Positions 1 through 12,539 of a DNA stretch of 64,000 bases are shown here, piece by piece. Origin of the DNA: Atriophallophorus winterbourni (lineage: Eukaryota > Platyhelminthes > Trematoda > Plagiorchiida > Microphallidae); NCBI GenBank assembly GCA_013407085.1, contig JACCGJ010000678.1, forward strand, positions 90,334 through 154,333, read 5' to 3'. Each line of letters starts with the position of its first letter. The stretch's first letter is position 1. The position numbers and the translations under genes were made by a program. The notes beneath the pieces were generated by a model. That model saw only the letters and a list, made by a program, of their open reading frames with translations, ran no database searches and was not told the origin of the DNA.

Positions 1-3000
1 TGAGCTGTTTGCTGGAACCGATTGTGAACAACAGTTTGGTATGATCGATGAAGACTCCACACTGGTGGACGATGCAAAACGATCCACTCGTCAATTGAAT
101 GGATCGATCGGGGATGTTGGATCTACCCGACCGCTGCTCCCGATTCAGTTGCCGGAATGGGCATTGAGAACTGACAAAGCAGAGCGAGGTTTCCTTGTGT
201 TTCTCTTAAACATAAACAAGAAACCGGCAAGTTCCTCGCCACGAATTCTACTCGACGTGCAAGTGTTGGAAGCCCGCTGTATCATGAGTGCCCAGCATGA
301 GATTCGAGCGGGCAAGTTTTATGTCAAAGCTCGTATACAACCACAGGGTAAGTTTTTAACCAAGTGATATTTGTATGTCTGAGTGGAATCATTAATTTTA
401 ATTAGGCACAGACTGTAAACGAAAATTAACTTCGGATCTACGATAGGCCGCAATGAAAGCGTATCCCTAAAAAGTTCAAATCCCTTTTCGTAGAACAAAC
501 CAGCATTTTATCCGAACATTTTGGTAGGCTACAATTTTTTTAAATATTGGATAAAACTTATTAATGACTAGCAACAATCGCTCGAAAAGAGCTCTTCACA
601 GAATTTTAGTCTCCACACGTAGCCTTCTAAAATTGGAGTGAAGCTTATAACATTGTCTGAAAATGGTTCAGTGTGTGAGCAAAGGTGACTTTATACCGGG
701 TACAACGAATCTCTGAGGGGAGAGTAAAATGTTCGTTAAAAGCGGAATTCGTTTCAAGTTAAACGCATTGTCAGACGTGATTTTGCTGCCGTTTTTCTGT
801 ACTCGTGTAAACAAAAAGATGTGAAGAATGTCTTACCTTTGTGTGTTTCTGCATGCGTGTAATCCATTTGTTGAATAGATGATGCCACAGCACACGGATC
901 ACAACATTAAATCCAAGTTCATGTTAATAATAGTAAATTTATTCTAAAACGAAGTAGTAAAAACATTTTGCACACACACTGACAGTCCAATCTCACGCTT
1001 CCATGAAGTTGCTGGCGATGCTCTTTTGTTTAGGTTTTGACTTCGCCACCGCCTCGATCTCTCTCTCCACAAACTCAAGTTCTCTTTCGACGTCTCTTCC
1101 TTCTATCCTAAAAAATCTCCTGCAGAGATCAAGAGCACTCCTGGCATCTTTCACAGACGGAGCTACGACTTCTGTGTCACCGTCTTCGTCCGAAAATGGC
1201 ACTTCGGTTTTTCCACCAGACTGAGACTGTATTAAATCTTGGACAATTTCTGACACAGTTTGATCACCAGAGGTTTGAATGTCATTGTCAAAATTCACGT
1301 ACTCCTCTAAATGAACATCGCAGTCGCTTTCTTTCTGGCATGAATGTTGTTTCAGAGAGTTGCTTCTTCTGCTGCAGGAAGGTGGACAGCGTTGATTTTG
1401 CTAGGCCATATTTTTTAGAAATTGCAGATTTTGTCATTTGCCCATTCTCCACTTCAGCTAAAATTTCCCTTTTTTATCTAGGCTAAACTGCTCTTGTTTT
1501 CGTTTTTTGTCAGCTATCGTGTAACTGTAGGAAGAAAATGAAGTGTCTGCTTGTGTGATTGCAATTTGTCATAGGTCTGTGAGTACCAGCCACAGAGAAT
1601 TGACGTGATTTTCTTGTGCGTGCGTGCGAGTCAGTTAGCACACTGGGCTAGGCTGCCTGTGTCTCGCCAAGCAGTGTGTCAGTTCTATTCTTAGCGCACT
1701 GCAGACCGCTATTGACAAAGCGTTGTGTGTTAAAAGCAAGACAAAGCGAGTTCGTTGTTTGCATGAACTTTATTGAACAAACATGGCTGTCGGGAACGTG
1801 TAAAGTGTTCGTAAAAGGCGAGATTCGTAACGAACAGATTCGTTGTACGAATGTTTTAAATAGTCTTACAAAGAAGGAATTTATTTGGGGAAATCATGGT
1901 GTGTTCATTCAACCCAAGAATTCGTTGAAAACGAGTTTGTAGTAGGTGGGTTCCACTGTATATACTTAGATAACACTCGCTCTAAGCTTTATTTGCTAAG
2001 CTTACCTAAATTCTCGTGTCGCAAAAATCGAATGACCTACTTTTATCGTCTGCTTTTGACCAGAAGGATAACAAGTCCATCTCACGGTCGCTGAAAAGAG
2101 TGGTGAACTCGAAATTTAAATAATCATTTTTAACCAGCTGTTCGTTTCATGAACGCACTATTAACTTCGTAGACGGCAGTGGTAACAAGTTTTAATCAGT
2201 TCAAAAGGATGATAGGCGTTTTGGTCTTAAGCTACCAGTAACGGGAACTTTCAGAAGTTCGAATCTTCTGGAAAAGTTTCCTCCAATCAACGTGCTTTAG
2301 AAAAGGTTGCGGTGCAATTTTCTATTCTGAAAAAATATGCTAGACTGATTACGCTTGCTCAAAGTGGTCTCATCAATTCTCTCTTCTGCACCCACGAGAA
2401 ATGATTTTTACTAGAGTAAAATCACCGGATCGCAAGTGAATAATAAACTCAATAAACATGAACTTATAAGTGTCCCGATTAGTTCACACATTTTATTCAT
2501 GCACGTTTAAACATTTGAGCTACGGTGTCCACAGACCTTGGTCGTGCTCATACGTATTATATTAACGTGAATGCAAACCAAAGTATGGTGTTGCTCACCG
2601 CAATTACACACCACAACCGGTTTCTGGCTGTTTGCCGTCATCAGGTGGAGTCAGCAAGAGTAGTTTCAGTGAGCCCGGTAAACAAAGTTACATTAAAATG
2701 CAACTGTTTCAAGGCTCGCTAAAACTAATCTTACTGTCTTCACATGTTGATGGCAAACGGCCAGAAACTGTGTAAGTGCGGGCGACGTAAGCAAAATTAT
2801 ATTTTGGTTGTCTTGAGCGCTCGACCTAGAATCACTTTTTGATTCGGTATTTGAACAACATGGTGCATTGTAAGAATCATATTTAACGGTGATTACACAC
2901 CATATATCATGGTCTTGCTTACTTGAATTGGCATTCCAACAGGCTGTCTATAGGGTGCTTAACGGTCGTGTAGAGCAGAGTTAGTGAATATAATGCGACT

Positions 3001-6000
3001 TGGTCACGTTCCCAGTCATCATCCCCAAACAAGTTTCTGTGTCAAAATTGAAACTTTACTCAAAATCTGCTTCAACCAATTACATACCAATTTCTTTAAC
3101 CTAAATATTTTAAAAATTTGGTAAGTTTACCCGATAATTTCTCCTTAATTTTATCTACAAAGGTGCCAGAACAAGCAGCTCAATGCTTTCATTAAACACC
3201 ACCACTAATAAAAATGCACACCTGTTCGGCAAGTCCAATCACGCTACCTGTGGTAGCACCCCAGTTCGGCGCGCCTATCGTTCACCTGTGTTCTGGCATG
3301 CAATAACACTGGAAACCGACCAACCCAGTTTTGTCGACCAGACTCGGATTCTGTCAAAAATTCACGGTCCAGCTTATTCGACCATTGGCATTTCGCCCCA
3401 AAACCAGTTGGAATTGCGACTAGACTTGAAAGAACGTGATGTATCAAACAGCGACGGTGGTGCTAACTTGCTAATTCCTCATTGGAAGCGTTCGCGCTTA
3501 TTGGGCTCAGTTCATATACCACTGACCTTTTCCTTGTGGAGACATTTTCTTCGAATAAGGGAACACGATTTACCTCACGGAGTAATATCTCAAGCAGCTG
3601 ATGAACTGTTAGCAATGGATCATGAAGGCAAAGATGAGGAAGAAGTAGAAGGCACAAGAAAATCAAAGGTTCTACGATTTGTCAGACCAATAGAAGCGCC
3701 CAAAGAAGTGAGTTGAGAAAATTAAGGTTGAAGGTAACTTGAAAACGAATATTTTCCGATGGACAAACTATAGTTGCAACATTGGCATTCGTTTAAGAGT
3801 TTACTCAAAGTAAACGTCATTTAATTAGCTGTACACACAAGCCTTACCACAATATGCTCAGTTCTTACTCGGAAAGAAGGGACAAATTTGCACTCTGTTG
3901 GGGTGTGTTTGCGATTAATCGAGTGATGAGCTTTGTGATTTTTCTTCGAGTTGTGGATATGGTGTTGGCGTTTAATCTTGACCGGAAGCGTGCCAAAATG
4001 GGTACAAATTAAGATTATTCAAACCAAAGCTTGCGATCTTAACTTTGTAAAATATGTGTTGTATACATAACAAGCGTCGACCTAGACTCGGGAGAGGTGA
4101 CAAGATGGAGCATCAAATTGTACGTCTGTATACAGAGGTGTTCCAAATGACAGAAATTAGCACTGTTTGAAAAAATAATTAATTGACACTTAACCTATGC
4201 CTATAAAATAATTGGTTTTTGAAAAAATTAACAATCGGTTTCTATTTGCATTTTATGCATGTGAGCAGCTGAACATCTTTGTCAACCGAACTCGACCGCG
4301 TTCGCTTGCACGAGATTAACGTGGAGGTACCTTGTGTTGGAGGACTTGGCTAAATGACTTGAGTTTTCATTTGCATGCATTTCCATCACACACCCCACGA
4401 CCAGTTTCGTGGTGTTTGCATTCATCAGGTACTGACAGGAGTGATGAAGGGCAGAGGCGATCAGTTAAACAATTAAAAATAATATTGATTATTTCAGGAT
4501 TTATTCATACAATCTCATCGGCGATTAAGCTGGGGCGAATCATGTCGTGCTTGTTGTGTATCAGCTCAAAGGATCCCAAAACCTACTTTTAATAAGAAAT
4601 TTTGTGATGATTATGTTATCCATCACAGAATGAAAGGTTTTGACAGCTGTGTGGTGGTTAATAGTCAAAGATTAATTAATGACTGTTTGATTCCCATATA
4701 TGATGTAAAGCGGTATGCTTTTGCGACATATTTTGAAAGTCAATAGGTACAACGTTGGAATATTGCCAAACTCAGTTCGTTAGTTTTGCGTGCTACTGTA
4801 TGGAAAAAATGTCGAACACGCAAATATTCAAAACTCAGTCTATCCCACAATCGCGTCTGAAAAGACTCTAGCTTAGAATCTGTTTTATTTGGAACTTTTT
4901 GACCGAAGATATCATATTGCAGAGAGGATACTTATGCCTGGTTACATGAGGCCACATGACGTCTAACATCAATTCGTTTTTGACCCAAACCTCGAAGACA
5001 CTCGAGCAAAAGCTAATCCCGTCAACCCCGTATTCTGACCAGCCGCCCATTGCGAAACAATTCACAATCTGAGGAAAATGCGTCGCATGTTCACCCCTCC
5101 AAATGCAAGAGAACACCAATTAGTCAAGTGTTTATAGCGTACATGAAAGTCAGTCGCACACAGAGAGCTTACTTATATACAAATCAGCTGATTATCGATT
5201 ACCAATTCGATCAAATTCACAGGGCGATTCCATGCCAACCGATTTCCTTTATAGACCTTGCCACGTTGGGCTCTTTTGACCGAATTTGACGAATTGCATA
5301 TAGTCAATAGCCGCTGCAGTTCTCCATCTGTTCTTGTCACCGAACAGGTTGTCAATCCGACTATTCTTGTACAATTCTTCCGAAATTCGAAGACTTGCGA
5401 GTCTGCCATTGTTGTCATCGATCTTTTCAGCTGTTTTTGTTCATATATTTTGCTGAGGGTGGCGTTCTGCCATACTGTGGAAGTCCAAATCGCATTAGGG
5501 ATGAATGCTAATCACGAGCTTTCGAATGATATACATAACACCACCCTCCGGCACAACACAACAACAGGAAGCGCCGAAAATACCGACGGCAACGATTGTG
5601 AACTCGTAATATTTCGGGTTGCGGAACGATTGTATTCGGACTGTTCGAGTGACAACGTCTTCGGATGTATGAGAAAATGGATGAAGTCAGCTGCAATCGA
5701 GCGATATGCAAGTCGTCAATGTCGCTCAAACGAGCCCTGCGTGACGAGGACTCGCAGTGACAACCGAGACATAAATGTTTGAGGATCAGTGTTGCGGTCG
5801 TTTGTTTGGCTTATATAAAGTCGGCGTGTCTCGATATTTGTCTTGTGTGTAATAATTGCGTTTGACCAATCGGCTTTCTCTTGTGTTGTGGGGTTCGTGG
5901 GTGAACGCGATTACCGTTTGACAGGTTTACCTCAGGGATAAATCGAGACGCAATCGATGTGCGTGCGTGAAACTCTGGCGGGGGGTAACATGGTTAATGC

Positions 6001-8970
6001 TGAACAGCTAGAACGGAAATGTGATAAATGGAAAGGTATTCGCCACCAGCCGCTTGTTGACCTGAAATGAACTGACGTAATCATCTCCGGCCTCTCACAC
6101 GCCAAAGCGATACAAAATCACCTGAAAACGCATGAATGGTTTGCATCGTTTATCACCCCAAGCCCATAAAACACCATAGCTTAATGTGATGTGTTGCTCA
6201 CATCCCACGAAATTACAGTGGCATTCAAGTATACACTTGTTTATCATAGCTTAATGTTATGAATGCAACAGATCACAAATATTTGTTTCATAAATGATTT
6301 TGCATATTTACACGGATCATCTGCCACATGCAGCAGGGGAGAATTCTGAAGGTAGCACTCACGCCAAACGCGACAATGGTAATTCATGTGTGCATTTAGA
6401 TTTAGAGCGAGGTTATGTCCGCGTGTGTCACCTTCTCACAAAACTTTTAAGACATGTTTGTGTGGATGCCATTCGATCGCCAAACATGGAAATATAGCAT
6501 ATACTATTCACAAAAATACTAAAAAATGATATTACAATTTGCTACTTACATGTCTAAATGACCCATCAAAGCGTTACAATGTCACTTGTACATGCATCTG
6601 CAATTCTCTTAGCCATGCGATATGAATCCGAAGCAAATAAGGGTGCTTACATGGTTTAATTATCGCGTCTTAATATACAATCATTTCAATCCAATCTCTA
6701 GGAGCTGGTTGATCGTGGAGACCTGACATTTGGAATGCAATACCATCCCGAGAGCGCCAAGCTGACACTCAATCCTCTCAAATGCAACAACATACACTTG
6801 CCACGGGGAGCAAGTAAGTTGTAAATGTCTAGATCAGTGTTTCTAAAAGTTTTTTCAATCACCGCCCCCTAATGTATCTTATAAATTAAATAAATGCATA
6901 ATATGGAAATGAGTTATAATTGTGAAAAATAAACTGTCCGAGAAACTCACCTTTTTTAGAACATCAAATTAGATGGATGACAGTGGTGTTTGTGAACCAA
7001 GTCACTCACTCTCGAATCGATGCTGCTTTGAAGTAGTCTCAAATCTCCCTTTTTTACAATTTTCAGGCGATTTCTTTGCTTTGTAAGGAGTGTAGAAACT
7101 ACACAGAACTGCGTTCCGCCATTTAAGATGATGGAAAGCAAAAAACAATGTTGAATTTCCTTCCATGAAGTTGAATAACTTTCTGGTATTTCTGTCAGCT
7201 GCTCTGCCAATCCGCTTATCCATCTCTGTGTCTAGCGAGAGATTATCCGCAATGGTTGAACCAATATAGGTGAAATGATGTATGGGTTCAAGCAGACAGT
7301 TTTCGACAGTGATGATTGGGGCGATACAATCCCTTGACCAAGGACTTTGGTCTTGCTCATGCTGATTGTTAGCCCAAAGTCTTTGCATGTCAACGAAAAA
7401 CAATCTATTAGCGACTGGAGGTTCTCTTTGGAGTGAACCATAAAGGCTGCATCGTCAGCAAACAGCAGGTCAAGAATCAAGATTTTATGGTGATAAAAAG
7501 CTAATGCTTTACACGTACCATTGGATGACAACTATTGCAAATCCCGTGCCTTGGTTTGTGCTCTCAATCGGTTCAGGTTGAAAAGCTTGCCATAACATTC
7601 TTTCTATTTTAGTCCTAAAAGCAAGTGAAAGCACATACAAACATTTTTGTGGTACGGGACATTAACAATGTTGGGAATCACTGCTCTAGCGATTTACCGT
7701 TCACTGTAATTCCATTTTTATTGGTTGAGTAGATCGCACCATTCATGCAGTTGTTTTTTGGATCTCGATGCATGTTATTGTTGTGACGGCTGTTCTTTTC
7801 CCCTAAATCTACCGTTAGGTGTGTAAGTTCATTATATGGCTAAAAGCGGTTCGCCTAAGCATTTCCTGTAGCCTGCATTTCTTCTATGATTGTTACAGAT
7901 CGAGTTATTTTCTTTGTCTCGAAATTCTATGTTTGAATATATCTGTTGTTGTCATCCAGCTATTTTTCTTTCCTTCTTTCAACTTAGATCCAATCAACGT
8001 GCAGATGTTGTTTGGAGCCAAACACCTCTTGGCAACATCTTAACCTTACATTGCATTTCATAGCATCCAATCTACTGTATCGACTTTGATTTCAGAGAGG
8101 CTTGAAGGACTCAAACTCATTTGCTAAACCTCAAATTTAGCACTGTTTTTCGCAGTTATACTTCCCACCAGTGGAGTGCGCCATCGTCTAGTTCTAGTGT
8201 AACTTCGAATTAAGTCTGACCACCACTTTGACTACAAATTCATTGTTAGCCTTGTGATTTTTCGTACATTACCTCGAATTAGAACAAATAACAGCGTAAA
8301 ACAAATTGCACTACGTATAAACAGGTCACCAGTTCTCATAAACTGGTGATGATTTTTGATTTCATTAGAACAAAAACGTTTTGGGTGATTCTGTTTTAAA
8401 CAATAGAGATGCTAATGAGCTGCCACAGTTGTCTAATCGATTACTGTAGAATTATAATTAAACACAGAAAACATTAATTCTAAATTTTGATGCATCCTGG
8501 AAGATTTGTGAAGACATTCAATAAAATGACTGTGATTCCGTTTGCCAAACGGATTACTAGACTCTTCAATAAATCTAATTTTAAGTAAAAACTATCTAAC
8601 TAGATTGCACTAACGCTAGGCTACGCATAATTTTTTTGTAGATTGCGTGTTTTTAAGAGCTACTCTGCTGACAAATCGCAAAGTGATTGCCACTCAAAAC
8701 TCAAATCCTTCTGCAAGGCTCAATGTGAATGCGGCGGAATTCCTGCTTGGAGAACGGTTACAATTCTATATCGAGGAACATCTAAATGAAGTATGTCTGG
8801 TACTTGACGTTTTTGTCAAATCGGGCCGACGCTTAAACGAAACAGTCTGCCTCATTGGTCGTTGCGTGACGGGTCCGGAAGGTCTGGCTTATGGCCAGGG
8901 TCTGGCACATTGGAATGCAATCGCTGATCAGCGTAGAATGATCAAACATACACACATTTTGTTCGCATAA
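1..8970 (+). CDS. Tandem C2-domain, synaptotagmin-like protein (3' part of gene)
   Basis: Four exons join in phase: 1-347, 3163-3707, 6702-6813 and 8642-8970 (stop TAA). Donors are gtaagt, gtgagt and gtaagt, and all acceptors end in ag. The window holds about 443 residues; the start lies upstream. A linker with the motif RSTRQLNGSIGD leads into a first C2 domain (RILLDVQVLEARC, then LELRLDLKERDV and LLGSVHIPL), which carries a long insertion. An acidic stretch (KDEEEVEG) follows, then a second C2 domain (LTFGMQYHPESAKLTLNPLKC, FLRATLLTNRKV, AHWNAIADQRRMIKHTHIL). Strand order and the closing W-N motif are those of the C2B domain of synaptotagmins and Slp/Tac2-like proteins, which bind membranes in vesicle traffic. 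The usual Asp ligands (SDPY, DKxGxND) are absent, so calcium-independent binding is inferred. The exon 1-2 junction is confirmed by an intronless retrocopy at 38.1-39.2 kb. Family assignment is firm; the orthologue is not. Confidence 0.85.
701..1847 (-). mobile_element. Internally deleted Tigger/pogo-like DNA transposon
   Basis: The ends are perfect 12-bp inverted repeats (tacaacgaatct at 701-712, its complement at 1836-1847) inside longer imperfect Tigger-type termini rich in TTCGTTA. The minus strand carries two broken pieces of the transposase. One, about 1320-1460, reads ILAEVENGQMTKSAIS then YGLAKSTLSTFLQ, like the CENP-B/pogo N-terminal helix-turn-helix. The other, 993-1298, ends in ARSALDLCRRFF, typical of the C-terminal tail. 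The DDE catalytic core between them is missing, so the copy is non-autonomous. It sits in intron 1 of the C2 gene, antisense to it. Confidence 0.8.
2525..2900. repeat. Palindromic dispersed repeat, two arms in inverted orientation
   Basis: A forward arm (caccacaaccggtttctgg, then tgtttgccgtcatcaggtgg) is followed about 130 bases on by the same segment inverted (cttactgtcttcacatgttg, then gccagaaactgtgtaagtg). The same module recurs at 4.3, 19.5, 36.7, 41.6, 43.9, 52.4 and 59.3 kb. It encodes nothing recognisable and lies in intron 1 of the C2 gene. Confidence 0.7.
4340..4445 (+). repeat. Palindromic dispersed repeat, second subfamily, one arm
   Basis: It contains the catgcatttccatcacacac lead and the gaccagtttcgtggtgtttg / cattcatcaggta core shared with copies at 43.9 and 52.4 kb. 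It lies in intron 2 of the C2 gene. Confidence 0.6.
4890..6130. mobile_element. Foldback-like element, copy 1
   Basis: The right arm (about 5800-6120) reads caatcggctttctcttgtgt and ggttcgtgggtgaacgcg, and ends near gacctgaaatgaactgacg. A more diverged arm in reverse orientation lies at about 4890-5200. The interior (5500-5780) shares a block beginning gctaatcacgagctttcga with the copy at 60.8-62.6 kb. A TATA-like ttatataaa precedes the right arm. No protein could be assigned. The boundaries are approximate, and solo LTRs in opposite orientation are an alternative reading. It lies in intron 2 of the C2 gene. Confidence 0.5.
6955..7605 (-). mobile_element. Non-LTR retrotransposon reverse-transcriptase fragment
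   Basis: On the minus strand, two frames separated by a frameshift read LLFADDAAFMVHSKENLQ, then CKDFGLTISMSKTKVLGQG, then HHFTYIGSTIADNLSLDTEM. This is the FADD catalytic motif and palm/thumb of the LINE family whose C terminus carries a Cys/His finger (see 57.5 kb). It is truncated at both ends, frameshifted and dead. It sits in intron 3 of the C2 gene, antisense. Confidence 0.85.
7606..8641. other. Rest of intron 3 of the C2 gene, no feature seen
   Basis: AT-rich sequence with no coding similarity that I can recognise on either strand. The only functional site is the tttttttgtag acceptor before the last exon. Confidence 0.6.
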
Positions 8971-9060
8971 CAAAATAATCAATGGTTCGTTGTTCGACCC
9001 AATGGACTGTTTCAAAGTGTTTGTTGTCCTTTTTGTTGCTGTTTTTGTTGTTAAACGATA

Positions 9061-9066
9061 AATAAA
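9061..9066 (+). promoter_or_regulatory. Polyadenylation signal of the C2-domain gene
   Basis: A canonical AATAAA lies 91 bases after the stop codon of the C2 gene, in an AT-rich stretch. It is the first such hexamer downstream and fits the 3' end of that transcript. Confidence 0.6.
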
Positions 9067-9864
9067 GATACCGTTTATCTCCTGACAGAAACATTACGAT
9101 GGTCGTTTGGGTTTATCGAGACGTGACACAGCTAAAGTTCCATTTTCAGCATATAAAAAGATTAGAACATCACAATCGGACAGTCTGGATATATTTTATT
9201 TGTATCATTTATCACAAATCTAACTTTGTTGTAATATAAAACACTTTACCAAAGTTGATTGATTTTGGGGCCCTACCATCACGTGCTAACTGCAAATCGG
9301 ATTCATATCTGAATATCGGTAGTTTGCAGAAGGATTTATAGTTCATGAAACAAAATCGGTAAAAAAGCATGAGGTTACTAACATAAAAAATATAGTTCGT
9401 ATTAACTCAAAAAAGACCATTCGTATCAAATAAATTTAGCATAATCATCAGTTTCAATAGAGACCCATGTTAACATTTTTGTTGAATATTTTGACAAAAG
9501 CATTTGTCACTAATAATACATTTCTCAAACATTTATCAGGGCAATGAGCGTTTAATTAACCACATCGAAACAGAAATTGTTTGTGACCAAAATGGACGTG
9601 CGAATACTCAAGGGGCAAATGGTAACTCCTAAAATCGATAGAATTCAGACGTACTCATCAAATCCCCTTTACACGTTAATGAATGCGAAGCAGCAAAATC
9701 TGTATAAAACATGATTATTCAAAATATATACAGAAACGAAACCTCGCCTTCGAGACCCAAGAAGGTTGACCGGAATTGTTTGACGTGTAAACGTTGGGTG
9801 TCCTAGTTTGTTCATTTAATAGTTTTCGGATGTGATCCTCGCACAGATCGATAGCAGGATGAGA

Positions 9865-11261
9865 TAACTCCAAAGTTGCTCAAAACCTGTCATGCACAGC
9901 TATCTGAACCTCAATCCTGCATGTTTAATAATTTGCTTCAAGCTGGTGTGGTACCAAAAGACTGGAGATTGGGAAAAATAATACCCATTTACAACGGTGG
10001 TTGCCGTTCTGAAGTTAAAAATTACAAGACGGTGACATTGATGCCTTCGGGATCAACAGTTTTTGAGCGAATGATAATCGCAGAAATAGTGCGACATCTG
10101 GAGACGAACCAACTTTTGGCAGTTGCTCAACATGGATTTCGCAGAAATCGCTCTTGTCTAACAAATTTGATGGCAAGCTTAGACGATTGGACAAGGGTTG
10201 CTGTATTCATGCGTGCTATCTGGACATTGCTAAAGCTTTCGACAGAGTTTATCATAATTTACTCTTGAACAAGCTAAAGAAACACGGTATTGCTGGGAGG
10301 CTATATGAATTGATAAGTGATTACATCAGCAACAGAGACATCCGAGTTCGGGTGGACGGCTTATTATCGAAGAAAGTCGATGTCACTAGCGGTGTTCCAG
10401 AAGGCTCAGTGCTTGGACCAATACTGTTTCTAGTATATGAACAATATACCAATACCAAATGACAGTAAGATGGTTTTGTTTGCTGACGATATAAAAGTAT
10501 GAAGGCGAATCAGCAATGCTGACGATTGTATTTTGCTGCAAATCGATTTGAATGCTCTGTAAGATCATTCAGCTCGGTCGTGATCTTGGCATTTCCTATC
10601 AATACAAGCTCGGCGACAGAAACCTGCAGTACACTGAAGAAGAAAAGGACCTCGGTGTCTTGATTTGCGGTAGTTTTAAAAATGGTCTACATTGCTAAGC
10701 CGTTTACAAAAGCGCGTCTCGGCTGCTCGGCATGTTGCGGCGGATATTTGGACGTGTTTGTCTCTCATGATGAACACATATATACATCCGGTTCTAGACT
10801 ATGCCGCACAAGCCTGGATACCATGGCTCCAAAAAGACATCTTACTTCAGGATCGCGTATATCAGAGAGCTTATAAGCTTGTCATTGGACTCGAAAACAC
10901 ACCATTCGCCGGGCGACTCAGACGACTGGAGCTGAGGACACTTGCACAAAGAAGAATGCGAGGTGATTTCATCCCCGCATATAAAATACTTACTACTGTT
11001 TCCCAACCCGTGTAGTTATTATTCCACATTCAATCGTCCAGTAACAGCCGTGGTCATGGTTGCAAGTTGGAAATACCACATTCCAAACAGAACTGCCGCA
11101 AGTATTTTTAGTCGGTGCGTGTGTGCTTTGTTTTGAATTCCCTACCTGTCGATTTGGTAAGCTCAAAAAGTTTATTTATATTCAAAACGAAACTTGACGA
11201 TTATATGAGAGCTAATCCGAATTTTGCCCCGAACTATTAATAAACTATCATCGTCCAATTG

Positions 11262-11311
<50 letters not shown>

Positions 11312-11400
11312 ACGATGATATATATATATATAGTTCCACTCTATGGTTATTGTAAAGTTAATTGTTTTTTCAACCATACATCTTGAATCTTGAAACATAG
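9865..11400 (+). mobile_element. CR1-like LINE, 5'-truncated copy
   Basis: Broken frames run through the reverse transcriptase: NNLLQAGVVPKDWRLGKIIP, QHGFRRNRSCLTNLMASLDD, LDIAKAFDRVYHNLL, SGVPEGSVLGPILFLVY, LFADDIKV, then the thumb and C terminus (MNTYIHPVLDYAAQAW, LRRLELRTLAQRRMRGDF). The final domain ends at FKTKLDDYMRANPNF. A frameshift follows LFLVY and several stops are present. The 3' tail passes through a TA repeat and finishes in short tandem TCTTGAA units near 11386, as CR1-type elements do. There are no host exons here; this is the convergent intergenic region. Confidence 0.9.
11246..11320. repeat. TA microsatellite flanked by a 12-bp inverted repeat
   Basis: tatcatcgtcca at 11246-11257 and its exact complement tggacgatgata at 11309-11320 enclose about 44 bases of alternating T and A, which can fold into one long hairpin. 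It lies in the 3' tail of the CR1 copy. Confidence 0.85.
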
Positions 11401-11659
11401 CCCACTGACAATCCGGATGGAGACACAGATGCATTGTTTTTCATAAAGAATTTCATTTGACGCGTGCACGTAAACACCCCACTCCATTTAACTAAGCCTA
11501 ATTTGCCACAAAAATTTTACATCACATATGCAAAAACTACAACCATTACCGCTCGATTAGGTTGTCCTACGTGCTTCAATAAATATGATATGGCGGTTTA
11601 CTGACATTTAATCCTCAGTTTGAAAACTTCTGAAGAATGCAGAATACCTTCAAATGATT

Positions 11660-11930
11660 CATTCAATATTTATTTATCAAACATGGGTCACTTGGGAGGG
11701 ATGGGAGAGTGCATGTTGGGTCTTTCCTTCTTATACTGTTTTGATGCCTGTTGAGTGTCCGCGAGATAGCACTCTTTTGAGGTAATGCCATTAGCGTGCC
11801 TAATGACAGACCGAATGTGACCGAAGTCCGTGAGGCAGAAGGGGTTGCATTCATTTCTAACATTTTTTCCTTCATTTTAGCCACTGCATTCTTCACCAAA
11901 ACTTTTGCTTTTTGCACTCGTGATTGTGAA
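11660..11930 (-). mobile_element. Possible MULE-type DNA transposon fragment
   Basis: The minus-strand peptide contains the order ALPQKSAISRTLNRHQNSIR then DPTCTLPSLPSDP. This resembles the linker ahead of the transposase in FLYWCH/MULE-type elements of invertebrates (LP...l.R.I.R.R...P..P). The open stretch is only 84 residues and the catalytic domain is absent. The assignment rests on pattern memory. Confidence 0.4.
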
Positions 11931-12539
11931 GTGTGAAATTACACACGCTATCATCGTCAGATGTAACTAATCTGCCTTTACACATATGTGTGACATACTT
12001 ACTACATCTCCAACTAATATTGCCATTATTTGATTATTTCTCGAAGCAAAACTCGCTTCCCATGTAAATTAATGTCCTTCGACCTTTGCTACTTGTACCA
12101 TATTCAGAGTCATTACACAAATTTAAATATCTTCTTATCTTAAATACCTTCCCTGGAGATTAATTGTCTCGAGATGAAGTGACCGGGTAGATATTTTACA
12201 AATGAACAAAAGCAACAGACTTTCTAGACTTTTAGGTATATATGAACAAACATTTATCATTTAATTTCGACGCATAGCACTCGAATTCAAGCTTTGGAGA
12301 ACTAATACCATCCAGGTACGTCACATCAAGATGCAAGATTCAATAAATGAAAACATTTGGAAAACGCATAAATACAATAATAAATGGATGTTTTGCCAGA
12401 ATAATCATTATCAGAATCTTGACCTGACTGTGCGACTACTACGTTCGAGGTTTCCAATTTGATTTTGAAGGTTGACTGACTTTATGATGATTTGATTTTT
12501 ATTGGTTGCAAATTCAAACGAAAATAAACAGGCCTGTCT

